Assembly: GCA_029204225.1 (NCBI GenBank)
Contig: CM055106.1
Coordinates: forward strand, 22,949,801-23,013,800
Reading direction: 5' to 3'
From: Diphasiastrum complanatum
Taxonomy: Eukaryota; Streptophyta; Lycopodiopsida; Lycopodiales; Lycopodiaceae
Length of the DNA stretch: 64,000 nucleotides
Every line of letters starts with the position of its first letter. The stretch's first letter is position 1. The translations under genes and the position numbers were made by a program. The notes beneath the pieces are model-generated. The model worked only from the letters and a program-made list of their open reading frames with translations, was not told the DNA's origin and made no database searches. Below, in pieces: positions 9,409 through 21,715 of this stretch.

Positions 9409-12400
9409 ATGTACTTTCATTGGCGTGCCTGTTGTGACGACTTATTGACATTTGTTCATGATGCAGTGACCCACTCACTTGTTGGTATTGATTCTCAGGC
9501 AGATTTCCAGCTGATCAGTGGGAAGCAGTTTATCCGCAGCTTACCTAAGGCTCATTGTGCAGCTTTATTATGCATTCAGCGTGCTGCAGCAGATTCTCCA
9601 GTGACTACCTCTCCTCCAGCAGCTGTTCCTCAGGTGATCTCTGACTTATTACATCAGTATGCATTTGTCTTTTCAGAACCTACGACGCTACCACCATTAC
9701 GTGATGTGAACCGCCATATTGATTTGCGTCCTGGTTCTGCTCCTCCCTCCGGCCTCCTTACCATATGTCTAAGTCTGAGCGTGATGAGGTTGAGCTTCAG
9801 ATTACTGCTTTACTAGATCAGGGCCTTATTGTTCCTAGTCACAGTCCTTTTGGTGCCCCTGTTTTCCTTGTCAGTAAGAAAGATGGTTCCAAGCGCCTCT
9901 GCATTGATTATCGTGCCCTCAATAAGTTGACCATCTGTAACCAGTATCCTATTCCTCACATGGATGATCTCTTTGACCAGTTAGGCACCTCTCATCTTTT
10001 CTCTAAGATAGACTTACATTCCGGCTATCACCAGATTAGGATGCATCCTTCGGACGAACACAAGACTGCGTTTCGTACCCATCTTGGTTTGTATGAGTTT
10101 CGTGTTCTTCCTTTTGGTGTTACTAATGGTCCACCTACGTTCCAAAATGTGATGAATAACATCATGCGTCCTCTACTTGGTCGTTGTATTTTAGTTTATT
10201 TTGATGATATTCTTGTTTTTAGTAAGACTCTTGATGAGCATGTGTTACATCTTTCATCTGTTTTTCAATTGCTTGTTCATCACCAGTTGTTTGCTAAACT
10301 TTCTAAGTGTTCCTTTGCTGTTGTTGAGATTGAGTTTTTAGGATTTCTCATTTGTGATGGTCGTATTCGTTTGGACCCTCATAAGGTTCGGGCAATCGCT
10401 GATTGGCCTGTTCCCACAGATGTCCACCATGTTCGTATGTTTCTTGGTCTCGCTACTCACCTTCGTCGTCCTGTTCCTCACTTTGCCACTGTGGCTGCCC
10501 CTCTTCATGCCATTTTGAAAAAGTCTAGTGCTTTTGTTTGGACTTCTGATTGTCAGTTCGCCTTTGACACTCTTCGTCGTGCTGTTGTGGAGGCCACTGT
10601 CCTGTGTTTACCACAGTTTGATCAGAAATTTATTGTTGAGACCGATGCTAGTAATGTTGGTTTGGGTGCCTTGCTTCGTCAGTCTCAGTGTATTATTGCT
10701 TATGAGTCGCGTCGTTTACGCTCTTATGAGCAACGTTATTCTGTCCATGAGAAAGAGCTTCTTGCCATTATCTATGCCCTTAAGAAGTGGCACCATTACC
10801 TGTACTGTGTTCCTTTTGATATCGTTACTGATCATCAGTCCTTACGTTATCTCTTCTCCCAGCATGATCTTAGTGATCGTCAGTTTCGTTGGTTGCAGTT
10901 TTTACAATCTTTTGATTTTTCTATTTGTATTGTCCTGGTCATGCTAACACTGCTGCTGACGCATTGTCTAGACTTCCTGCTTTATTGAATACCCTTGTTG
11001 CCACGATCCATTCCTGGTTTGATGATCTTCCATTTGCTTATCTTACATGTTCTGATTTTCGTGATGTTTATAGTTCTGCTCCACCTATGTCGTCTTCACC
11101 TGATCAGGCTTATTCCATTGTTGACCACCGTCTTTATCATTATGGTTCTCTTTGTATTCCTAGTTCTTTGGGTATCCGTTCTCAGTTGTTGTCGGATGCT
11201 CATTCGTCCCCAGTTGGGGGTCATTTTGGTTTTCAGAAGTCTTATGCTCGTCTTAAGGATCATTTCTATTGGCCATCCCTTAGGAAAGAGCTTGTTGTAC
11301 TTATTTGTACCTGTCCTTTCTACTTACGTGATAAGTACTCCCGTGCTAAGTTCGCTGGTTTGCTTCAGAGTTGGCCTATTCCTCACCGCAGTGGACTGAT
11401 ATTTCTATGGACTTCATCATTGGCCTTCCCCGCACCCGTCGTGGTCACGATTCATGTATGGTGGTAGTTGACAGGTTCTCGAAACAGGCACATTTCATAC
11501 CCGTCCGCAGTACTATCACAGCAGAGCAGAGTGCACGCTTGTTCCTTTTAGAGATATTTCGCCTACATGGGTTTTCCTCGTACTATCCTTTCTGATCGGA
11601 ATAGTAAGTTTACATCATTGTTCTGGACAGAGCTTATGCGTATATTGGATGTACAACTTTTTATGGGGTCTGCTTATCATTCTACTTCTGATGGGCAGTC
11701 TGAGGTCCTTAACAGGATCCTTGAGGATTATTTGCGCCATTTTGTTACTCCTTCAGGGAAAGATTGGGATCAGCACTTATGTTTGGCAGAGTATAGCTAT
11801 AACAGCTCTGTTAGTACCAGCACCGGCATTGCACCATTTTTATTATCTCATGGTTATGCACCTCTTTTACCTGGTATTCCTCTTCCTCCCGAGGATACAC
11901 CTGTGACACTGTCTTCATTTCTATCAGGTGCTCGCGAGCTTATTCTCCAGGCCAATTCCCATTTGCAGCAGGTCCAGCAACGTTATTAGGCTTCAGTTGA
12001 TCGTCATCGACGTCATGTTGAGTTTCATGTTGGTGATATGGTATATCTACGCCTATGGTTTGCACGTCATCATTTTATTCAGGGCCATGCTTCTACTGAG
12101 AAGCTTGCACCACGTTATTATGGGCCTTATTGTATATTGGAGGTTCTTAGTTCAGTTACATATCGTCTTCAGCTTCCTGCTTCCACACGTGCTTGTGATA
12201 TATTCCATGTCAGTTTATTACGTGCTGCTATTGAGGATGATGCTCCTCGTGATGCTGAGTTTTCTACTGCACCGGATCTCTTTCCTTTATTACTTGCTGC
12301 TATCCTTCAGGTGCGTTTGCATCATAGTCGACGCCGCCGACAGATTCAGTTCCTAGTCCAGTGGGATGGTCGTCCTATTGAGGAGGCCACATGGGAGCCT

Positions 12401-12547
12401 ATTGATGTCTTTTATCATACACCGTCACTTGCGGATCAGACTCGTGCTCTTGCCGCACTTGTTGATTCCTCTACATCAGTTATTGCTCCAGTTGTTACTA
12501 CACCAGATGTTGTTCCAGTTGATCCTCCAGGGCTTGCTGTTACTTGA
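9409..12547 (+). pseudogene. Chromovirus pol: RT, RNase H, integrase, chromodomain (frameshifted)
   Basis: The protease-RT linker is at 9409-9760. Reverse transcriptase begins near 9765 and shows LCIDYRALNKLT, SKIDLHSGYHQIRM, the active-site box YFDD at about 10197-10208, and FLGLATHLRR. RNase H shows ETDASNVGLGALL and the EKELLAIIYALKKW box. The integrase zinc region has GGHFGFQKSYARLKDHFYWP, but the second cysteine of the CxxC pair is lost (CPFYLRDK). The catalytic core keeps [12 protein letters not shown] and GQSEVLNRI, i.e. D, D and E. The C-terminus has a chromodomain-like segment (FLVQWDGRPIEEATWEP, about 12350-12400), which in this group binds chromatin for targeting. Frameshifts near 9760, 10930, 11400 and 11580 and a TAG at about 11987 disable it. 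Confidence 0.85.
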
Positions 12548-12593
12548 TCCAGTCCTTTATGGCAGTTGGGTCTTATTTTTGTGTCGGGGAGAG

Positions 12594-13090
12594 TTATGGA
12601 CTCGGCTCATTACATTCGCCATGTCCATTTACATTTACTTTACTTTATGCATAGGCAGGCTTTGGGCCCTTTTTTATTCACTATTTGACATTTAGACTAT
12701 ATGGTTGGCCTTGGGCCCTATTATTGACATTTAGACCATATTATTGGCCTTGGGCCCTATGATTCACTATATTAGTTATTTGGTCATATTACTGAGAGTG
12801 GGGGCCTTCTTGGAGGGCGCACTATTTTCCCTCTCAGTTTGGCCCTAGCCACTGGAAGCTTTCTTTTAGGGCTTCCTCTTGGCTATAAGTAGGGATTCTG
12901 TGTCATTTGTTACTTGGCTTATGATATGATCTCCTTCTTTAGTCTCTTTAAGCTTTCTCTCTCCTGCTTTCTAGGGTTAAGTCTTGCTTATTTGATGCTT
13001 TCATAGACTAAATCTAGATCAGCCGTGGCTACGTTCATAACTATGTATGATTAAACTCATATCTAATGAAGCAGGCACGTATCAAAACCT
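12594..13090 (+). repeat. Probable 3' LTR of the chromovirus
   Basis: It starts right after the polypurine tract and contains short internal repeats (TTGGCCTTGGGCCCTAT twice) and a TATA-like GGCTATAAGTAGGG at about 12882. There is no 5' LTR to compare with, so the right border is a guess. Confidence 0.5.
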
Positions 13091-13869
13091 GCAAAAAATG
13101 ATTTTAGCTTCCCATCAAATCATAACATGCCCAACATTGAAATTACAAACAATGTAGAAAATGCCCCACAAAACAACAATGTATCATAAACTAGAAAAAC
13201 TTGATATTTGTCAATGATGATAATGAGAAATACATTGGTTTTTATAGAAGTTGACCTCAAATTTGAGCTCGAGATTTTATACACTATTACCACAATCTTC
13301 AACCTTCCATCTAAATGCTAAGACCCACCACCCTAACTTTCACATTGATGATGAGGTGGGCACCCATTCCTAGCAAACAACATGCTAATTTGGGGGATTT
13401 TTACTCCATGTAAGATGGAAAATTCTCTCCATGTGAAAAGTGACATTTTGCCTTAAATACTAATTTATTATCATAATTAACATCTTCAATGAATAATCCA
13501 AGTGACTATGCCAACTCATGATGATATGACCTTAATCTAGCAAGCTAAAGATGTGCCAACGTCAACACTCATCCTCACAATTTAGCTTAATCTAGAACTT
13601 AACATAGTTTTGTTAAAATGCAAATTGTTGATCTAAACTTTGTAGATGAAACACTTTAAAGAGGCTTAGAAAGGATATGAAAAATTCATTCAATTTTTGG
13701 TACATGATCCAAAGTCACCTCCTTTGAGTTTACCTTCCCTCTTACAACATATTGTGCAATCTCGGTGTGTGTGCTTCTAGCATGAAAATTGGGTTTGGAT
13801 GCAAGATTGTATATCATCAATATATTGTCACACTTGATAAGAGGAATAACCTTTTTATCTTATCACTTA
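13091..13869. other. Non-coding spacer
   Basis: A+T-rich; no gene or clear repeat recognised. Confidence 0.35.
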
Positions 13870-14165
13870 TAACTCCACTAGCAACCTTTTGATCCATAGC
13901 ACCACCTTGGCTATTGTGATGAGAGCTCTATACACGGCCTCGATTGATGATAGTGCAACTATTTCTTGCTCTTTTGATAGCCAAGAAATTGATCCTTTTC
14001 CAAGAAATGTTCAAAATTCACATGTAGTTTTCTTATCCTTCTTGTCCCCTTAAAGATTTGAATCACTAAAAGCATACAAGTTAATGGTATCATCTTTATA
14101 GTAATGCCATAATTGGGAGTACTCGAGACATATACTAAAAACTTTTTTGCACTTTTCCAATGCAT
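13870..14165 (-). pseudogene. Copia RNase H relic
   Basis: Leftward from 14165 the sequence reads HWKSAKKFLVYVSSTPNYGI, then DDTINLYAFSDSNL in the next frame, then a decayed WLSKEQEIVALSS-like stretch. This is the typical Copia RNase H order (HWxAxKRxLRYL, SDADWAG, SLSSTEAEY). It has frameshifts and is cut off abruptly at both ends. Confidence 0.7.
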
Positions 14166-16400
14166 AACTAGTGGTTCTTGTGTTAGGGCCTATTTTGACG
14201 GGGGGTTGGTCCAGCCAAAACGTCCTAAAAGGATCAAGGGGCCCCACCTCTAAAGGTGGTTCGGCCCTACGTGAACAACATAGGATTTGCCACTTCCAAC
14301 CCTGATGGCCTTCTCTATTGCCCCGTGCTCCCCAACCGATGAGAGTTTTCCAAACTCTCAGAGATACGGTTGCAAGGAGGGGGTGCTAGCATTTTTGGTG
14401 CAAGGATTCACTAGCTTTCTAGGATTACGGTTTCGTAAAAACTTCTGTTGACCAATTCGCGTTAGGATCTTGCTAATGTCTCCTTCCCCATTGAATTCAG
14501 CTTCCGATTAGTAAAAATCTTACATGGGTTTGAAACCAAATTATTGCCTATTATGTACTCGTGGGGTGCAAGTTATATGCACCGCTTTGTTTGATAAGCG
14601 GTGGTATTTTCGTCGACCATCGGGTCTAGGTATTTTGCTAGACAGTACCGACGGCGGGTGTAACTAGTGTGACGCTTAACCAAGGTAGTGTATTTCAACC
14701 GCAGATGGTGGACGGCGCGCTCTGGTGTTTCACAAAGGTCGGGTCCAATTGATATGTTTAACAATTGACAAAAACGGAAAAAAACACTTCACAACTTGAC
14801 GGTTTTATTGTTGTTCAACTAACAGGTTTATCATAGAGCAAAAGCACATTTCTTTACTTTTTCATCGATCACATCGCAATAATCAGTGCAATACGACGCC
14901 AATAACCCTATCTAATTATCCTTAGCTTCGTTTGCTAAGTCGGAAATGAGAAACCCTCATTCCTCTGATTAACCACACAACATTTTTCATGCACGACTAT
15001 AATTCCAACCCGAATTCTAAAAAAAACATGATTCACTACAAAACTTTCCATTATTTACTCGGTTTAATGGACACAATCACAAAGTGGAAGCTATGATTAA
15101 TGCATATCGGAACTTAAATTAGTATTACCTCATTCTTCGAAATGATGTCCCTTCAAAATTTGCTTCCCTAGAATACTTGTAAAAATCCCGTAAATGGTAA
15201 AACTAACTCCATGTATAACTTTGATGGTTTCATATAGCTAACTAGACATCTATAACCGATTTGTATTCAGAATGGTTACTTACTCTACCTTAGTACAGAT
15301 GCGATTTCCTAATGGCATATAAAGATGAATCGTTTAGTACAAACAAAAACCACCATTGCGGAATGAAAATTTTGATTTACTAAACATGAACACAGTACGA
15401 TATATAAAACGACATTTGCAAACTATATTTTAGACAATGGTATTGAATGCAAATTACCTCATATACGCGTAAGTTACCGGAGTGTCGGAGAGTCCAACTA
15501 GTCATAAATGCCTTGCCGATTCTTCTTCGATTTCGCTTTTCTGCCTTCACAATTTGCTTTGGCACAGGTCGTTGGAGGGATCCGTCAACAACTTGTAGAG
15601 GTCGTTGGCAACTTTTTAGTCCACTGACAGGGCTAATACTGATCAGGTTGATCTCACATAGCTCAGAAATGACTGTAGGCTGAAATAGGCCACATTTTGG
15701 CAGACAGAGCAGAGGCAGATGGTAGGCCATAGTAGGCTATAGATCAGTAACAGGCAGGCTGCAGGCAACCACACAGAGATGGCCGAAGACAGATCACACA
15801 AGCAGTGGGCAGGTCTGGTAGAGAAAGTATCTTTCATAATTGATATAGAGAATAGTTTCCAAATTGGGTGCTTCACTATTTCCTACATCAATTTTACACA
15901 TCAAGATATAACTAGAAATCACCTCTCCTTTGATGCTCTTGACTACCTCCAAATTGTCACCTTTCCTTTTGTGTTGTTGAAGCCCTTTGAGACAAACCTC
16001 TTGATCTTCCTCTTGACCATACTTTGTTTTCCAGATCCATTACTTGCTTTTCTAGTATGAAAACCATGAGAACCAATATCCACTTGCATAACCTCATCTA
16101 CACAAGAAGATTCTCCAAAAGTGTTGCACCATTTTGGCTTTCCAACAAATGGCAATGCAAAATCTCATAGCATTTGTTTTGTTTTGTGAATGTCGTGTAA
16201 CTTCAATAAATTCCTTGTAGCCTTGTTAATTTGGCACGCCAATGTTCACAGGGTCTCCAGTTCTTGGAAATATCCAACCTCTTGAAATCTGAATGCTACC
16301 TCATGTAATCGAAGTGGGGATAGGAGCTCTTTCAGAATCAAGTCTTGGCTTGAACAACGCATTCGGAATCAAATCTTTGCCTGAATGACGTAGTAGAAAG
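14166..16400. other. Unassigned intergenic DNA
   Basis: No gene is recognised. Segment 14190-14760 is less A+T-rich than its surroundings and looks different in base composition, perhaps an old insertion, but no LTR, TIR or coding signal was found. ORFs at 15447-16155 have no recognisable family. Confidence 0.3.
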
Positions 16401-16439
16401 GGCTCGTGAAAGAAAAGATGTTCTCGCTTTGTCTCAAAG

Positions 16440-16640
16440 CTCACAGTCCTTGGGTATCAAAACATTCTGATTTTGGGTATCAAAAAATTATGAATTTTCT
16501 GAGTCAATCCCATATCGAAAAATTATGGTCTTGGGTATCAAAAAATTCTGATTTTAGATATAAAAAAATTATGAATTTTCTAGGTCGATCGGCGTATCCA
16601 AAAATTTTGATTTTGGGTATTGAAAAATTATGAATTTAGT
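16440..16640 (+). repeat. GGGTATCAAAAAATT array
   Basis: At least six degenerate copies of a ~35-45 bp unit around TTGGGTATCAAAAAATTMTGA. The same motif, reverse-complemented (ATACCCAAAATCAAAAAATT), recurs at 41463-41840, so the two sites share a dispersed repeat. Confidence 0.7.
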
Positions 16641-17442
16641 CGAGATCCACAAAGACATGCTGAGATCACAATTATGAAGGCACACATTTTGAGTCAGGCA
16701 TTTTCTGTGACAACAACTATCTAAGAGCAAGAGTTCTCTATCTTTTTATGAAAAATTTTGATCTAAGTTTTGCCGCCAAGGATGTGCTATGGGAGCATGA
16801 TGCTTTGCCTTATTGCATAAAGAACATATGAACTGACAGGAGAAGGGGGGAACATATGGGGTGGGCAGAGTGCAGGTGTACTCGCTAATGGTTAAGAGCA
16901 AGTTGTTTGGACAAGAGGCTAACGTTTAAGTGCTCGGGGTAGATGGGTGGGTGGATTTGCCATGTGACAAAAAAAGGTGAGGGAGTGTTAAAACAAGATA
17001 TGCTCCCGCCCTTAAAAATTTTAGTTTTTTTTTTTTGGGGGGGCGGGGGGTTCTTGATGGGGACTTTTTTTGGTCTCCTTTAAAAAAAAAAAAACTTAGT
17101 TTATGGGGAGTCTAAAAGCCCCTTCACCTTTTTTGTTTTATGGCAAGTGGGGATTCACATTTTTAAAGGAAATTTACGTTCATATTTTTTTATGAGGGGT
17201 TTACGTTTTAAAGGGGAGGTGTTTTACATTTAAGAAAATGTGTGTGTGTGTGTGCATCGGGAAAGGTATGTATTGATATATTTATTTTTAATGGAATGGA
17301 GGCAACCCCCTTGTTTTATACATCTACACATGCACACGCACACGCACGCACACACACACACACATTTTAACCTTCTTAAAAAAAATTTAGGGGCATGGAG
17401 GGACCTCCCTCCCTCTATGGGTGGTTGGTCAGCCTGTGTATG

Positions 17443-17511
<69 letters not shown>

Positions 17512-17561
17512 GGGGCCCATGGGAGGGAGGGAAGGAGAACAAAGGACTCTAGACTCTATAC

Positions 17562-18029
17562 CAGTGTTGGGCAGGTATCAAAATTTTTGATACCATCCGG
17601 GTCAGGGTATTGCAATTTTTTAGAAAATGTAATACCTGTAGGGTATCAACATAAGGAGGTATAGGAGTTGTAGACTAGTATAGACTGGGCTGGTATCACA
17701 AGGGTGATACCAGCCGGTTAGCAACCCGAGTATCAACATGTACGACTTGTTATAAATATCTTTTTTAAAGTGTAATATCATAATTTAAAATATAAAAAAT
17801 CTGAGATATAAAAAAATATCAAAAATAGTACTACTATTGATACCATGGCAAAAATCCACAAAATCTCCCCAACCTGGGTATCAACGTGAATAGTAAAATA
17901 GTTAATACTGGTTGTTCGGTTCTAGAACCTTTGTAATAAAAATCATATACCAGTCGGGTCGGTTTTTTAATACCATGTTGATACCCATTATTGATACCAG
18001 CCGTGATCCTATATACCCGCCCAACAATG
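17562..18029 (+). mobile_element. hAT-type MITE, 468 bp, with 8-bp target duplication
   Basis: The terminal inverted repeats are CAGTGTTGGGCAGGTAT on the left and, reading inward on the other strand, CATTGTTGGGCGGGTAT on the right. It is flanked by the perfect 8-bp duplication CTCTATAC (17554-17561 and 18030-18037). An 8-bp duplication and CAGTG-type ends are hallmarks of hAT elements. No transposase is encoded. The interior has palindromic GGTATCAAAATTTTTGATACC-like motifs. The matching position in the other arm of the surrounding inverted repeat (about 19241-19257) carries CTCTATAC once and no insertion, i.e. an empty site. Confidence 0.9.
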
Positions 18030-18085
18030 CTCTATACTTCATACAATATACTTCATCCACAAAAAGTTTTATATATGGAGATGTG

Positions 18086-18205
18086 TGTGTGTGTGCCACA
18101 CACACACACACACACATACGCATTTGATGTGTGTGGGAAAGCTCACACACACACACACACACACACAAATAGGCACGTGTGCGCGCACATGCACACACAC
18201 ACACA

Positions 18206-18240
<35 letters not shown>

Positions 18241-18246
18241 ATGCAC
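18086..18246. repeat. (GT)n/(AC)n microsatellite cluster, left arm
   Basis: Alternating GT and AC runs that can pair with each other locally. The counterpart in the right arm is at about 19010-19196. ORFs here are only Cys/Val or His/Thr repeats and are not genes. Confidence 0.85.
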
Positions 18247-19288
18247 ATGTGTTCCAAATCCCCCCTCCCCCACTATTTTTCTCTTTTTATTGTCTCTTTT
18301 GATCTCGTCACCCCATCTCCCTCTTTTTTTTCAAATGTGCATTTTTTGGCCCATGGATAAAAACTTGTGGGTAACGATTTAAGAGTTAAAGCTAGTGAGT
18401 TTGGGCTTGTGGTTAAACATTCATGAAAATGGTGGTCCAAGATAGCGATTTGAAGAATTGAAAAAAAAAAAAAAAACAATTTTAGGTAGTCAAGAAAATT
18501 TTTCTGTTCATGATTTATGGGTAAAACATTGGTAATTGAAAATAAATAAGAAAATTATGTAACAGAGATTATTGACTTAAGTTTATAGCACATTGAAATG
18601 TGTGAAGAAAATAAAACCTTAACTTTAAATATTTGAATTTAAAGAAAGATATTTTCCCATACATGCATCTCCCCTCCCCATCATTTTTAGTTAAGAAAGT
18701 GTGTATGCATGGGTGAGGAGAGGAGATGCATGGGTGCGCACACCCATACACATGTGCACAAATAAATGGCTTTCTTATTTATTTTGAATTACCAAAGTTT
18801 TATCCATAAATCATGAACATGAAAATTTTCTTGACAACTTTAAATTGCTTTTTTTTTTTTCAATCCTTCAAATCCCTATCTTGGCCCACCATTTTTAGGA
18901 ATGTTTAACCACAAGCCCAAACTCACTAGCTTTAACTCCTAAATTGGGAGCAAAAGAGACAATAAAAAGAGAAAAAATAGGGGGGGGAGGGGGAATTTGG
19001 AACACATGTGCGTGTGTGTGCATACACACACCACATGTGTGTGTGTGCGCGTGCGCTTATGTGTGTGTGTGTGCGCCTATGTGTGTGTGTGTGTGTGTGA
19101 GCTTCTCCCAACATATGAATGTGCATGTGTGCGTGCATGTGTGTGTGTGCGCACACGCACACACACACACACACACACACTCACACACACACACACATCT
19201 CCATATAGAAAACTTTTTGTGGATGAGGTATATTGTATAAAGTATAGAGTCTAGAGTCTTTTTTTCTCTTTCCCTCCCTCCCACAAGC

Positions 19289-19355
<67 letters not shown>

Positions 19356-19923
19356 CAGGCTGACCAACCTATGGGAAGTCCCTCCATGCCCCTAAAAAAT
19401 AATCAAAAAGATTAAAATGTGTGTGTGTAGATATATAAAACAAGGGAGTGCTTCCATTCCATTAAAAATAATTATATCAATACATACTCCCCCCCCCCCC
19501 CACACACACACACACACACACACTTTATGAAATGTAAAACACCTCCCCTTTAAAATGTAAACTCTTTTAAAAATATGAACCCCTACTCCCCATGAAACAA
19601 AAAAAGTGAAGGGGCTTTTTGGCTCCCCATAAACTAAGTTTTATTTTTTTTAGAAGGAGACAAAAAAAAAAGTCCCCATCAAGAAAGACCCCCCCTCCCC
19701 CCCCCACCCCACAAGAAAAAAAAAACTATGATTGTTAAAGGCGGGAGCATATCTTTTTTTAACACTCCCTCGCCCTTTTTTGTCACACCGCAAAACCCAC
19801 CCATCCATCTCCCCCGAGCACTTAAACCATCGGCATCTTGCCCACACAACTTGCTCTTAACCATTAGGGAGCACACCCGCACTCCACCCACCTCATATGT
19901 TCCCCCTTTCTTCTGTCAGTCCA

Positions 19924-20789
19924 CCTAAAAAAACATAGCCCGTGGAAGTTGTAGCATAGCCCGTGTCACACAACAAACAGACGCAGCTCATGGAGAAGCA
20001 AACAATTTTTTTAAACAAGGTATTTGCTTCACTTTGTATATCGACTTAATGGTTTGTCACGTTTTGTTAGCATGCATCTTTATGTTTATAAACAATACTC
20101 ACAATTTTCATTGTTACAACACAATATATTGAAAAATATTACATATTTTTTAAATAGACATGATGAAAATTACATTTTAGTCATGTCGTGTCGCATATTC
20201 TATTATTTGTTATTTGTAGATTGGATTTTGTATGTCATCTAATAACAGTTGGCCACATGTGTGTTTGTGCTAATGGTGAACTTGATGGTGAATCATCGTC
20301 AATTTTCCGTGGAGTTTAGGGAGCTGCTTGGTGATGGAGAGCATATCTTTTGCAGCACAGCCATTTGATTATTAGAGTTGTACATTCGTTATTTGATCAG
20401 TGAAGAGTGTATCATTGGCGCATATCCACGGAGATTTCATTTGCTCTTATACGCAAATTTGTTACTTAGTGATTTATGATATGTTTATAGGAATGGCAGC
20501 ACTATTAGTGCATCTGCCTTTGAAGCAATATTAGATAGTCTGGTGTATAGCCAGACAATGGTATTAGATTTAAGCAATGACATTTCTACGATGTTGGTTG
20601 AAAATATATATTTGGACTATTTAAAATGTCTCTTAACCAAAAATATTATGGGATTCTTTTGATGGTTATGACTGTTTGATAAGAGTTCAATTTGAATTTC
20701 ATAGCGTACACGAGTGAATTTGATATATTTTGTGTACTATGTATTTCAAAATTTTGTAAAACCTATTATTTGTCCAAGATTTTGACAAA
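19924..20789. other. A+T-rich spacer
   Basis: No gene or repeat recognised. Confidence 0.35.
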
Positions 20790-21160
20790 CAAAATGCACA
20801 AATATACACACACATACACAAACACACTTGCATGTACAAACATAGACATACGATTGTAAACACACTGAATATGCACACACATACATATGCACACATGTAT
20901 ACACAAATCAAATATGCACGCACAGATACACACATCAAATATGAACCCCCACACACACACCCGTCACATACAAACCTAAAAGAAAACATCCTCACACATA
21001 CATACCACATGCATGAACAACATACTCATTTTGAACTGTGGGCCGTCCGTTGACAGACATTTGCAAACACATGCATACAAAATATGCACACACAGACACA
21101 CTCTCCCATACACACCTAAAAGCAAATATTCACACACACACACACACACACACATTACTT
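20790..21160. repeat. Degenerate (CA)n-rich tract
   Basis: CACACA runs interrupted by ACATA and ATGCA steps, with a purer (CA)12 near 21132-21153. It is low-complexity and leads into the hairpin-family repeat. Confidence 0.75.
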
Positions 21161-21164
21161 TAAA

Positions 21165-21659
21165 TAGTAGGTCGTTCGTCAACACGACAGGCTTAACATA
21201 TTACTTTGAATAGTGGGCCACCCATAAACGACCATTGGCTTTCCTCCTAAACCATCAACCGCCATCCAAATCATCAATCGTCATCCAGATTGTCGACCGC
21301 CCATCAACGACGGGCATACTCACTTTCGACCGAAACCATTGACCTTCGACCCAATCCATCGGCCGTAACTCAAATTGTCAACCGCCCATCATCAACGAGC
21401 TTACTCACCATTTTAGGCCACATTAGGACCACCTCTCACCCAGGTCGCCATCAATGAGAGACATACCCACTAGATCATCAGCCTAGATCGTCGGCCATCC
21501 AATGCCCAACGACAAACACTCTTTACTAGTATATATATTTGTGTGTGTGTGTGTATACATATATGTGTGTATATATATAGATATATATATATATATATGT
21601 ATATGTATATGTATATATATGTATAATATATATATACATATATGTATATGTATACATAC

Positions 21660-21690
<31 letters not shown>

Positions 21691-21715
21691 CATACATAGA
21701 TATATCTATATACAT
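21165..21715 (+). repeat. Hairpin-family repeat copy a, ending ACTAGT plus (TA)n
   Basis: Tandem-like GGCCACCCATAAACGACC / CCGCCATCCAAATCATC / GTCGACCGCCCATCAACGACGGGC segments run from 21165, ending CACTCTTTACTAG at 21529 and followed directly by a ~180-bp (TA/TG)n run. The segments are related to copies at 25.0, 41.6, 42.4, 57.0, 57.5 and 58.2 kb. Sequence after the dinucleotide run (AAAAAATGTTAAAAAAAAAA, then ATTTCAAATTTCAATGCC and a CT run) is also shared with the copy at 25.0 kb. Confidence 0.75.

Larger units (their letters stand above)
9409..13090 (+). mobile_element. Ty3/Gypsy chromovirus, 5'-truncated
   Basis: The order reverse transcriptase, RNase H, integrase, chromodomain is that of Ty3/Gypsy chromoviruses. 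Gag, protease active site, primer site and 5' LTR are absent, so the left end is truncated. A purine-rich tract (TCGGGGAGAG, about 12584-12593) follows the pol stop and probably marks the 3' LTR start. The right end, near 13090, is approximate. Confidence 0.85.
16831..19923. repeat. Large imperfect inverted repeat (arms about 1.2 kb)
   Basis: The left arm is about 16831-18558 and the right arm about 18770-19923; they are reverse complements. Paired landmarks: ACTGACAGGAGAAGGGGGGA (16832) with TTTCTTCTGTCAGT (19920); the (GA)n at 17445-17509 with (CT)n at 19292-19349; GACTCTAGACTCTATAC (17545) with GTATAGAGTCTAGAGTC (about 19241-19257); CAATAAAAAGAGAAAAAATA (about 18960) with its complement near 18290; and GGTAAAACATTGGTAATTGAAAATAAATAAG (about 18520) opposite 18770. 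The left arm is longer because of the MITE at 17562-18029. The ~210-bp spacer holds a smaller inverted repeat (GCATCTCCCCTCCCCAT / GAGAGGAGATGCATGGG). Confidence 0.85.

Noticed and set aside
17230-19387. Open reading frames of Cys/Val, His/Thr and Arg/Glu repeats on both strands
   Set aside because: They are translations of (GT)n, (AC)n and (GA)n microsatellites.
19900-19923. TGACAGAAGAAAG at the edge of the inverted repeat resembles miR156 (TGACAGAAGAGAG)
   Set aside because: Only about 11-12 matching bases, no conserved 20-nt mature sequence and no short precursor; taken as chance.
21470-21715. ORFs of Tyr/Ile repeats
   Set aside because: Translation of the (TA)n run.
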